Assembly: GCF_041296265.1 (NCBI RefSeq) | Contig: NC_091693.1 | Coordinates: forward strand, 10,862,001 to 10,926,000 | Length of the DNA stretch: 64,000 bases | Source of the DNA: Equus caballus | Taxonomy: Eukaryota > Chordata > Mammalia > Perissodactyla > Equidae | Direction of reading: 5' to 3' | Translations under genes and position numbers: made by a program | In this document: piece after piece, positions 46,701 through 58,700 of the stretch | Layout: every line of letters begins with the position of its first letter | Position numbering within the stretch: position 1 is the stretch's first letter | The notes under the pieces: model-generated | Told to the model about the DNA's origin: nothing | Databases searched by the model: none | What the model saw: the letters and a program-made list of their open reading frames with translations, nothing else

Positions 46701-49700
46701 AAAAGATCGTTATCACCACCATTACTCTAATCATCATTTGTATATTTTTTACTCTGTTTCAGGCACTGTTCTGAGCACTTGGCATTTAATACATACAACA
46801 GCCCCATAAATTAGATACTATTTATTATCCCATTTTACCAATACGGAAGCTGAAGCCCAGAGAGGTGAAGTAATATGCTCAAGGTCACACAGCTAGGTAG
46901 TGGAGCTGGAATTCAAATCCAGGCAATCTTCACTATTTTTTGGTCTTTATGGAGCTTACGTTGTGGTGGAGTAGACGGACAATAAACAAAGAGACAAATG
47001 CATAAACAAGACATGTATGGGAAAAGGACCCATTCTAGGCAGAGAAGTAAAAAGAATGATGCAGGAAAAAATAGATTATGATAAAGTGGGAAAAGAGATC
47101 TAAAATATCAGGTAGATGGTGTTGAGGTTTTAGCCTTGGTGGTCAGAGGAGGGCTCTCTGAGAAGCTGATAGCTGAATGACATACGAAGATGAAGGGAGA
47201 AAGCACTCTAAGCCGGGGGCACAGCAGATGCAAAGGCCCTGAGGTGGGAACAAGCTTGGCATGTTGGAGATCCAAGGAAGACCAGTATGGCTAGAGTGTA
47301 GGAGGCAAGAGGAGGACGGGGAGGAGATGAGAACAGAGCAGTTGGCAGGGCCTGAGTCACCTGTGATTAGCGGTTTGGATTTTACTCTGTCTGAGATGGC
47401 AAGAGACGGCAGAGTTTGATCAAGAGGAGGGACATAATCGGATTTAGAAGGATCCCTATGGATTGAGGGTGGTCACCAAATTTGAAGGCCGGGAGCCCAG
47501 GGAAGAGACTGGAGCTGGACCAGGGTGGGGCCATAGGGAGGTGAAGCAGGGGCAGGTAGGAAAGATGCTCAGGACGGGGAGTGGACACTCTGTGGGGAAG
47601 CAGAGGGGGAGGGAGATGTTTGGGCCGAGACTCAGGGCTCTGTGGCCTGGGGACCGGGGGATGGTGGGCCCCCCTGAAACAGGGCCAGGACGGAGGAGCA
47701 GATGTGGGGTAGACACTGAGGCCAGTTTGGGACGTGGTGGTTGTGAGGGGTTGGGGACATCAGAGGAAGCATTTAGGGGTCCCCTGGATCCTGGGAATGG
47801 AGCTCAGGGGAGGGGTGGCGACTGGAGACAGGTATGGGGGTTGTCGGTACAGCATCGGGCAAGGAGACGGCGGACGTGGGGGCTCCCCGCTGGCAGCTGG
47901 AGCCATGCACGACGGGCTGGGAACTCCCGGGAACCGAATTCTCTCCCTCGGAACCCAAATGCCAAACTCAGCTCTTGAGTCCAGGGCCCAAGTCTCGAAC
48001 GCCCACCTGAGGCTCTCGAACCAGCAGGTTTGGTTTCTTTGTCCTGAGGCCTCTCTCCTTGCCTTGCAGACGGCTGCCTTGTCTCCGCATCGCCACATAG
48101 TCTTTTCTCTGTGTGTGCACATCCCTAGGGTCTCTTCCTCTTATGAGGACACCAGTCCTACTGGATTAGGGCTCCGCCCTTAATGACCTCATTTAACCTT
48201 TATCACCTCCTTAAAGTCCCCTTCTCCAAATGCGGTCACATTGGGGGTTAGAGCTTCAACTTAGGAATTTTAGGGGCACACGATTCAGTCCGTAACAGGG
48301 GGAGACAGTAAACCAGATGAGTAAATAAAACATCTAGGTGGTGATCCGTGATAGTAAGGCAGGAAGGAGGATGTGAAATTGGGGTGCGCATATTGAAATT
48401 TAAAATCAAGTGGTTGGTGAAGGCCTCCCGGAGAGGGTGACATGTGAGTGAGTAAAGGTCTCAAGGAGGGGTGGAGCCGTCTGGGCACCTGGGGGAAGGA
48501 TGTCCCAGCAGAAGGAACAGCCAGTGCAAAGGCCCTGAGGTGGGCGGATGCTGGTGAGTTAGTGAAGAGGACAGCAGGTCTCTGGAGTGGAGTGAGCTGT
48601 TGAAGATGCGGTCAGACACGTCATGAGGAGGGATCTTGGGGACTTTTACTCTGAGTGAGATGGGGCCACGGAGTGTGTCAAGGTTAGGAGGCACGTGATC
48701 TGATTTGGGTGTTCACAGGGTCTCCGTCTCGGCCGGATGCGGAACAGACTGTGGGGGTGGGGGCAGGGAGACCAGCATGGAAGCCACTGCACTAGCCCAG
48801 GCGGGAGATGATGGTGGCTTGGCTTGGATCAGGGAAGTGGCCCAGATGCCAAGGAGGAAGACTTCTCTGGAAACTGAGGCCCTAATCTACAACCACCTCC
48901 CCCAATTGTGGACGTCCTGGCCCCCTCGAGAACCCATCTTCACCTTCCTGAACCCCTACCCCCAGCCCAACCCTGCCTCTCCCCGTCTTCCTCTGTCACC
49001 TGCCACCCTCCCTGGCAGTGGGGTGGGGGTATCTCCCAGCCTCAGCTCTTCAGACCCCAGCAGCCACGTTTGTATCCTCACAGATTCAAGTCATCAAAAT
49101 CGAGACTGAGGACAACAGAGAGACGCGCTCTGCCAAGGACGCGCTCCTCTTGTGGTGTCAGATGAAGACAGCTGGGTAAGCGCCGCCCCCCCCCCCCCGA
49201 CCCCTCCCAGCGGGGAGGCCTTAACCTCGGGGGTTCCTTCTGGGACAAGAGTGCAAGGGGCAGCCCGAGTCCTCAGTGTCAGAGGTCACATCTGAAGCTG
49301 ACAAACTGGTAAATAAAATACGTCCACTCTGCGGACCTTGACGAATAAGCCTGTGTCACAATCCGGAGGCCAGGTTCAAATTTAGAACTCAGGCTCCTCA
49401 GAGAACTGGAAATGCTGGAAAGGGGTGGACTGTCTCCAGCCCTCCAGCCTGCTCCCTTCTCTCTCCCTTCTCATCCTGCCCCTCGAGAGGCCTCCTGTGT
49501 CCCTGTGTGGCACCCCCAGCCCTGGTCCCGAGCTCTGGCCACCTGCCCCTGAGAGCAGCTACCCCCAGCCCAGGAGGGCGCACCCCAGGGGCTCGGGCAG
49601 CTCGCCTCGGGGGTCAGGGTCCTGGGACCTTCAGTGGGGTTGAGAAGGGGCATGCACAGACTCTGGGCATGGCCCCTGGACCCCCAATGCTCGGCCCTGT

Positions 49701-52700
49701 GGGGAGGGGCAAGGCCTGGAACTCCAGTGCCCTCTGGAGAGCAGCCCCTGGGAGGAAGGAGGGAGGGGGCGGGTGTGGACCGAAACTGGGCTTCATCCTT
49801 CTGGAGCTGTCTGGCTGGCTTGCAATGATATCTGCTTTTCTGTGTGTCTGTCTTTACCTCTGTGTCTGCTTTTCCTTCTTCCTATCTCTCCATCTCTCTC
49901 TCCCTCCCTCCTTTCTTTCTTCCCCTGCCCCGTCTCTCTCTCCCCTCCCTTCTTTCCCCATCTCTGTCTATGTGTTGCTTTCACTCTGTCCCTTCCTCTC
50001 TCTTCCTTCTTTCCTTTTCTCCCTTCCTCCCTCTGCTCTCTCTCTTTTTTCTCCTCTCCTTTCTCTCTCTCAATCTCTCTGGCTGTCTTTCCATCTCCCT
50101 GGTTATCTATCTATCCATCCATCCATCCATCATCTATCTGTCTATCTATCCATCCACCCATCATCTATCTATCTATCTATCCATCCACCCATCCATCCAT
50201 CCATCCATCCATCTATATCTATCCATCTATCTATGTCTGTCTCTCCCTCCCTTCCTCTCTCCCTTCCTCCCTCTTTCCTCCTGACTCTTTCCATCTCTGT
50301 CTCTGTCTCTCCTTTCCGCACTGCCAGCTACCCTGAGGTAAACATCCAGAATTTCACCACCAGCTGGCGGGACGGCTTGGCCTTCAATGCCCTCATCCAC
50401 CGGCACAGGTACCCCCTGGCCTGGGGCAGCCCCACCCTGTCCTGCCCCCTACCCCCCATCCCTCAGGGACACATGTATGTACATGTGTGTATGGATGACA
50501 CGCACAGACACAAGGACCCATCCCTGCATCTCTGTGCACACACGCACGTTGCCCTTCACACACATGCCCTCCACACTTACACACAGGTGCACACACCCAC
50601 CTGGACCCCTGCACAGGCCACATACCCTGTGCACACATGGAAACCCGTGCACTCTGGCACAAATAGGTGCACACACGCAGATACTCATGCGCGTACAGCC
50701 TGCGCCTGCTGCTTAGATGCCCCCAGGGTGGGGGGCTCACTCCCCCGTGGATGGCCCGCTCTTCCTTCCGTTAGAACGTCCTTCCTTAAGGTGAGCCCCC
50801 CGAGGACCCTTCTGGCTCCCGGCACGCCCTCCTATTCATACCTCAGGGCCTGGCGCTGAACTGGCTGAGGGTGGGCACCCAGACAAGTGACATCCACATC
50901 GTGATTGTCCACATGACAGATGGGGGAAACTGAGGCTGAGGCCTGGAGGCTGGGAGGGCCTTGCTCTGCTGTGGCGGAAGCCAAACCCCACTTTTTCTGC
51001 TGTGGACACACAGTCACTTACAACCCTTGGCCCGTCACACATGCACACGAGGAGACCCAGCCCCACCTCCACACCCAGAAACTCACAAGCCGTAACCGGG
51101 GTCATGCCAATGATGGTAGCAGTTACGGAGTGCTTTCTGTTCTAAGTGCCTTCCCATAGGTCATTTAATATTCAGTGACCCCATGAGGCAGATGCTGTTC
51201 TTCTCCCCATTTTACAAATGAGGAAACTGAGGCACAGTGAGATGAAGTAGCTCACGCAGAGTGACAGCAGAAATGGCCGAGCTGGGGTTCGAGCCCAGGC
51301 GGGCTGGCTCCTTGCACTTCTGACAGCTACGTGGTACTGTCTGTACACGCCCAGGTAGACACGTGTGAGCCGTGAAGTCAGCCAACACGTGCCATCACGC
51401 AGTGCCCGCGCTCCCAGAGACACGCTGCACAGACGTGCACCAGCACACACAGCTTGCCCCTCTCGGGGTTGAGCCCCTCCTGCCCTCGCCCCGGGGGGCG
51501 GGGGAGCTCAGACAAGGATTTCTTTTGCCCGTTTGCCCCCCGTCGGCTCTGGAGCCTGCCTGCTGCCCGCCCACTCTGTGCCCCCACCCAGGCCTGACCT
51601 CGTGGACTTCAGCAAACTCACCAAATCCAATGCCAACTACAACCTGCAGAGAGCCTTCCGCACGGCCGAGCAGCACCTGGGGCTGGCGCGGCTGCTGGAC
51701 CCGGAGGGTGAGCCTCGCCTGGCCCCGGCCCGGACCTCCCCTTGGGGCTCTCAGCCCCACTGCCGTCCCCAACTCAACTCCGTCCTACTGTAGCACCACC
51801 CCAAACCCCGAGGGCATTCCTGATCCCCGCTCCCTCCCAGCCCCCCCTCCTCACCTCCAGTCTCCCCCACTTCCCACCCCTACATACCTTACTTTCACCA
51901 TCTCCATTGCTAACCGCAACCCCATCTCCATTCTTGTCTCCACCTGAAGCCCCTTGCCTTCCCCAACCCCATCCTCAATCTTCTCCCCCCAAACCCACCC
52001 CCCTCCGCTCCCCATAGCCCCAGCCCCACCGCCAACACCATCCTCAGCCCTGTCTCTAACACCATCCATCTCTCACCCCCAGCCCATGCCCATCATCATC
52101 CCCATCCCCAATTCCACTTCCACCCCCATTCCTATCCCCAGCCCAGCCCTGTGTCCATCCCCGTCCACAGCTCTGTCCCCAGCCCCAGCTCCTCTTCCAT
52201 TTTCAGTCTGTCCCCAACCCGCGCCTGACTTGAGCCTCATGCCCAGCCCACGATCCCCCCGGCTCTGGCATAGCAGCCGCTCCCTTTGGCTGAGCCCCGC
52301 CTCTGTGCCGAGCATGTGGCTGGGAATTGTGTCCAAACCGTTCCCTTCATCCTCCCCCGACCTGGTTGGATAGAATTGATCCATCCTGTTCTAAATGATG
52401 GAAACGGAGACTCAGTGGTGCGAAGTCACTTGCCCAGCGTCATACTGAAATCCAGCGGACAGGAGTTTCTGATTCCAGCCTCCAGGGTCTTAGTCACCGT
52501 CTGCCCTCCCTCTGACAGCTGTGTTCTGTGCCCGCGTGGCGGGTGGCTAGTGGGTGTCAGCCCCATGAGGTGGGGAAGAGTAAGGGCCGAGGATGACGCT
52601 GTGCGTTCAATGGGTAGTTTGAAATGATAATCGGATTTCGTGGAGTTTCTCCCCCGTCAGGCCGTTCTTTCTAATTCTCGCAGTGTTCCTGGGTGGTAGA

Positions 52701-55700
52701 CGCTGTGGTTCTGCCTAGAGGACCACTGGGGAAACAAAGCTCAGAGAAGTTAGGTCTATTTTCTAAGGACGTGCAGTGAGTAAGTGGCATTCACGCTCAC
52801 GCTGTCACCAAAGCCTGTACACCATGCCTCATACCTCTTACGCCATTCATACGCTTAGGAGATATTTATTGAGCTCCTACTGTGTGCTGGGCATGGCAGG
52901 AACAGTGGTCAAAAAGACGGACGTAGCCCTTGTCTTCACGAAGCTCAAACTCTAGATAAGGACGTAATCACATGAGTGAATATTTAATTACGAATTATAG
53001 TAAGTTCAAGGAGAAAATGATAAGATGCTATGAGCAAGAATAACAGGAAGAGACTAACTCTAGAAAGGGCGAACAGAGAGGCTTGTCTGAGAAAATTTAA
53101 GTTGAATTGCACCCTGAAGGATGAGTGGGAGTAAAGCACACAGAAGAGGGAACAGTGTTGAAGACATTGAGAACAGCATGTGCAAAGGTCCTGAGGTGGA
53201 AGGTAGAAGGTTGTGCTCAGGAAAAAAACTAGATAATTTCTCTCTGGTGGTTTATAAATGTCAGGCACTATTGAATCCCATGAGGCAGATCCCCATTTGG
53301 CGGATACAAAAGCTGAGGAACAGAGAGTTATCTTGCCCAAGTTCCCACAGATAGTAAGAGTGGGGGTTCTCCCTCTGTGCACCCAATCCTTCTGTCAGAG
53401 TGCTAACCACCTTGCCCTCCCACTCTTCTTTATCCCCCAGATGTGAACATGGAGGCTCCAGATGAGAAATCCATCATCACCTATGTGGTCTCTTTCTACC
53501 ACTATTTCTCCAAGATGAAGGCTCTGGCCGTGGAGGGGAAGCGGATTGGGAAGGTCTGAGGAGCCAAGAATGGGGTGGGCGGGAGCCTGAGAACCCAGTG
53601 GGGGCGTCTCTGGAGGAGGCCGACTCGTCTTCCTGTGCCGGGTCAGGTCCTGGACCAGGTGCTGGAGGTGGGGAAGATTATCGAGCGCTACGAGGAGCTG
53701 GCGGCCGAGCTGCTGGCTTGGATCCACCGCACCGTGGGCCTCATCAGCAACCAGAAGTTCGCCAACTCACTGAGCGGGGTGCAGCAGCAGCTCCAGGCGT
53801 TCACGGCCTACTGCACGCTCGAGAAGCCCGTCAAGTGAGGCCCAGCTCAGGAGGGAGGGTGGCAGGTGGAGGGATGGGGGCGGGGCTCCTGAGCGCAAGC
53901 CCCCTCAGGTTTCAGGAGAAGGGGAACCTGGAGGTGCTGCTCTTCAGCATCCAGAGCAAACTGCGTGCCTGCAACCGTCGCCTCTTCGTGCCTCGGGAGG
54001 GCTGTGGCATCTGGGATATCGACAAGGTGAGGCTGAGGATGTGGGCGAGAGGCTGGGCTGCTCTGGGCAGTTGTGTAGATTGTGCACTGCTCAAGGGAGC
54101 CGTTCACATTGTGGACATCAAGGATTGGATGTTCATTCTGACAGTTTCCCGGCAGTCAAGGATCCTGAGGAAGCAACATTTTTTTCCAATTTGCACAGAG
54201 GTGCCGTGAGTGCCGGGAGTGACCTCAGCCAGAGGAGCCAGGGTTATTAAGCTGTGGGGAGTTGGAGTCTGACTGCCTCCTCCTGTCTCCCTAGGCATGG
54301 GGCCAGTTGGAGAAGGCGGAACATGAGCGGGAGGCTGCCCTTCGGGCCGAGCTGATCCGGCAGGAGAAGCTGGAGCTACTGGCCCAGAGGTTCGACCACA
54401 AGGTGGCCATGAGGGAGAGCTGGCTGAATGAGAACCAGCGCCTGGTCTCCCAGGTACCGGGCGTCGGGCTTGGCTCCGGGCGAAAGGGAGGGAGGGTGGG
54501 GCTGACGGCCCTTGAACCAGAGAGGGAGACTTGATCTCCTAGGCAACAGAGACCTGTTGGACTAGTCTCCTAGGTGACAAGTGAGGGCTGGAGGGGAGAA
54601 TTGATCTCCTAAGGGATTGATGGGGAGAGGGGAGCAGGCCTGGTCTCCAGGGTAACAGGAGGGTGAGGCTGGTCTCCAGGGTGACTGGAGAGGACAGAAT
54701 TTGTCTCTTCAGAAATAGGGAGAGTATTTAATTAGACTCTTAAGTGACAAGGGAGATTGTATCTGGTGTCCAGGGTAACCCAGGAGGATAGAATTGGTCT
54801 CCTAAGTAACGGCATAGGGTAGGTCTGGTCCCCAGTCTCTAGGGGATTGGAAAGAGGGGCCTTTCTCCTGGGTGACAAGTTTAGAGTTAGAGTTGTAACA
54901 GGGAAGGCTGGGCTGGTCTCCAGGGTAACTGGGGATGGTGGGGCTGGTCTCCAGGGTGACAGGGGATGGTGGGGCTGGTCTCCAGGGTGACAGGGGATGG
55001 TGGGGCTGGTCTCCAGGGTGACAGGGGATGGTGGGGCTGGTCTCCAGGGTGACAGGGAAGGGTAGGGCTGGTCTCCAGGGTGACAGGGGATGGTGGGGCT
55101 GGTCTCCAGGGTGACAGGGGATGGTGGGGCTGGTCTCCAGGGTGACAGGGAAGGGTGGGCCTGATCTCCTGGGTAACAGGAGCCGGGGAGGGACTTTCCA
55201 GGGTCACACAGGGTCAAGGTAGCAGGTAAACTGCTGAGGCAACATGAGTGAGTGTCTGTGGCCTGTCCCACCCCAGGACAACTTTGGGTATGAGCTTCCG
55301 GCAGTGGAGGCAGCCATGAAGAAGCATGAAGCAATCGAGGCGGACATCGCAGCCTATGAGGAGAGGGTACAGGGCGTGGCGGAGCTGGCCCAGGCATTGG
55401 CAGCAGAAGGCTACTATGATGCACGGCGGGTAGCGGCCCAGCGTGACAGCGTCCTGCGCCAGTGGGCCCTGCTGACCGGGCTGGTGGGTGCCCGGCGGAC
55501 GCGGCTCGAGCAGAACCTGGCCCTGCAGAAGGTCTTCCAGGAGATGGTGTACATGGTGGACTGGATGGGGGACATGCAGGTGGGGACCACACGGGGGCCG
55601 AGGATGGGCGAGGCGTTCCAGGAGGGGAGGGCAGCGACATAGACACTGAAAGAGTTGTCAGAGAGATGGAGGGGGAGGGGGAGAGAGACAGAAAGAGGGA

Positions 55701-58700
55701 AAAAGAAAGTCAGGGAGACAAAGAGAAAGAGTGAGAGATAGAGACAGAGAGAGACAGAGAGGCAGAAAAAGAGTGAGAAAGAGAGACACATAGGAAAGTA
55801 GAGAGAGATAAAGACAGTGTCAGGGACAGACAGAGACAGAGAAATTATTCCAGAGGAAGATGGTGACAGTTTGAGAGGTAGAAAGAGAAATCAGAGAAAG
55901 AGAGAGCTCGAGAAGCAGACACAGAGTTAGCGATGGAAATCTAAACGGCTACAGGGAAAGACACATAAGAAGATGGATCCATCTGACAAAGAGAGAGACC
56001 CACCTGAGATAGACAGATACCGAGGGAGATGGAGATGAGAAGGATGGAAGCAGAGAGAGACACAGACACACAGAGAGACGTGGAGAGAAAGAGACACGGG
56101 TAGAGATGCAGACGACAGAGGGAGAGATGGAGACGGAGAAGTGTAAACGAGCTCGAGGTGGAGGCAGAGAGAGACAGAAGATAGAGACGGAGACACCGTC
56201 GCAGAGCCAGAGCCCAGAAATGCGGAGATGATGAGAGAGACAGACATGGGAGAGGTGATGACGGGTAAGGAGACCGAGACGGAGATCAGAGTTCAAGTAA
56301 CGGTGCAGAGGAGCAGAAGGCTGGCCGGGCAATGGGGGCAGAGGGGGTGGCCTGAGGACCAATGCCAAAAACACACTGGGTGCCGCCCGGTGTCATAGGC
56401 TCAGCTGCTGTCCCGGGACTGCGGGCAGCACCTGGTGGAGGCAGAGGACCTGTTGCAGAAGCACGGACTGCTGGAGGGGGACATCGCTGCCCAGAGCGAG
56501 CGGGTGGAGGCGCTCAACGCGGCTGCCCTGCGTTTCTCCCAGCTGCAGGGTGAGTCTGGGGTTGGGGATTGGGGTGCAGACTTCCAGGGCTGGTGCTAAT
56601 AGGAGCAGAAGGACTCCTGAGAGACAGAAGGAAGGAGTGAGCTCCCTGTCTTTGGAAGCATCCAAGCACAGACTAGGAGCACACTCCATCGGGGGAATTA
56701 GCATCTTGAGTGGGAGGTTGAGCCACACGACTGCTTCCTGCTTTGAGATTCTGTAGTAACAGCTCACATTTATTGAGTGCTTGTCATATGCTAAGCCCTG
56801 ACAGCTGGATCTCAGTGACTATCATGAAAGGAGTGTGTAAGCAGTAAGTGCTGGAAACTCGGTGCAATTAGCTTAAGGAGGAAAGGAGAATGTATTGGCC
56901 GATATAACTAAAATATCCAGGGAGGGGTGGGTTGGCTTCAGGCAGGGCTGGATCCAGGGGTGGTTCAATGATGCTTTTAAGACTCCATCTCTCTCCTCCT
57001 CTAGTCTCTATGTTTGTGGCACTGTTGGGCAGTGGTGTCAGTCTGGGATCATTCAGCCCCACGTTTACATCCCAGCAGCTTAGCAGACCCACCAGGAAGA
57101 CAGGCTCCTCTTCCCCAATAGTTCTGATAAAAGGTCCAAGGAGCGCGTTCATTGGCCCACTGTGGGATCCATCCTCATGGCTTGGCCAAACATCGTGGCC
57201 CCAGGCTATAGAGTGATCTATCTGGCCTACAGTGGGGTCAGCTCCCTCTAAAGACATGGACTGAGAAAGAGGAGGCTGGGCCGCCGTTACCAGCAGCAGG
57301 CGCGTGGATGCTGTGGAGCAAAACCCAGACTGGCTCTAAGAAGTTTCTCATTTTACTGATGTCGATGCCCTCCAGCCTGAGACCACGAGGAACCCCCTGT
57401 GGTCAAACCAAGTCACGTTTGTGGGCTCCTTGCACACACCGTGGGGAACCACGGGGCGTCTCAGTAGGAGGGCGTTGAGGGGGCTTGTTCTGATATGCGG
57501 GCTCGTGTTAGATGACTCGGGCATGATTTCATGCATAATTTTGCTGTGGACCGGAGGCTGTCAGGAAGCGGGGGTAATAAGATGATTGTACATCTTAATC
57601 ATTTTTCTCCAGGTGGTGGGAGGAATGGAAGTTGGCAGTGGTCACTCACTCTGGCTGGGTGAGGGGGATAGGTGGCCATTTTTGTGGTTTGCACAGTGAC
57701 CTTGTTTTTGCGTGTGCTCAGATGTGATTATGGAGTGGGCTTGTTTTTGTCCCACTCCCTCACGGTCGCTGAGTGGTCTTGTCTGAAGTTGGGGCCCCGG
57801 GAAGCTGTGCGTGCTCGCTGTGAGCGCTGACAGCCGTCAGAGCTGCATTTGTCTTTCTCACTGATAAACAGCGAGAGGCCCAGAGCCGCAGAGCTGCTAA
57901 GAGGGCTTTGAGGCCGGTCTGTCTCGCTCCTTATTGGAGGCGCGGCCCTATGGAATCACGGAGCATTGTTTGAAAAAGAAGAGCCGATCTGGCTTGCAGG
58001 ATGGTGGGGAAATTTCTTACACTCTTGGGCTGAGTCATGTCCTCAGAACAAGTGTTGAGGTCTCCTCCTCCCATCCCTGGCGCGGGCATCCCCATCCTGG
58101 CTCAGCCCCTGTCACCCACATCACAGCCCCAGGAGACACCCTCTCCTTCTTATGGATGTTCGTCCCAGGAGGCTCCTGGGAGATCTTCCTGTGCGATCTC
58201 GGCACCTGGTGACAACCAACAGCACCTTGATTACAGCAAAGAGGCTAGTGTGTGTTGTCATGGCAACCGGAGGTGGCGCCGCCTGATGAATGGTCCAGAG
58301 TGTGGCCTCCTGATCTGCCATTTCTTAGCTCATCCTGGGCAAGGGTCTTCCCCGCTCAGAGCCTCAGTTTCTTCTTCTGTAAGATGGGGCTAGTAAGGAT
58401 ACTGAGCTCATAGGATGGCTGTGAGGATGAAATGACACTGTGTCAGCGTAAGGGCTGGATACGTGGACGCTGTTGTTTATTCTTTAGTTAGATGGCTTGG
58501 TATTCGGGTCAATTTCAGTGAGCGTCCAGAATTACAGAAATCCCGTATGCCATCTAGGGCAGTGTCTCTCACACTGTTTTGACCCAGTAAGAAATGCATC
58601 TACCTCACGACCCAGAGTTCACAGGCACACAGGCACGCACACTGACGCAAAGGTTTTGTAAAACAATACTTCCCCTTGGGTGTGGCATTATGATATTTTC

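Noticed and set aside
49507-50859. 450-codon plus-strand frame in SPTBN4 introns 5-6
   Set aside because: Consists of simple CT and ATCC repeats running through the true exon 6 and beyond its donor; no protein similarity outside exon 6.
54910-55175. Regular direct repeats considered as a CRISPR-like array
   Set aside because: Units abut one another with no unique spacers, and the host is a mammal.
54732-55646. 304-codon minus-strand frame with 31-residue repeats
   Set aside because: Direct product of a 31-bp minisatellite cycling through three frames; not a repeat protein.
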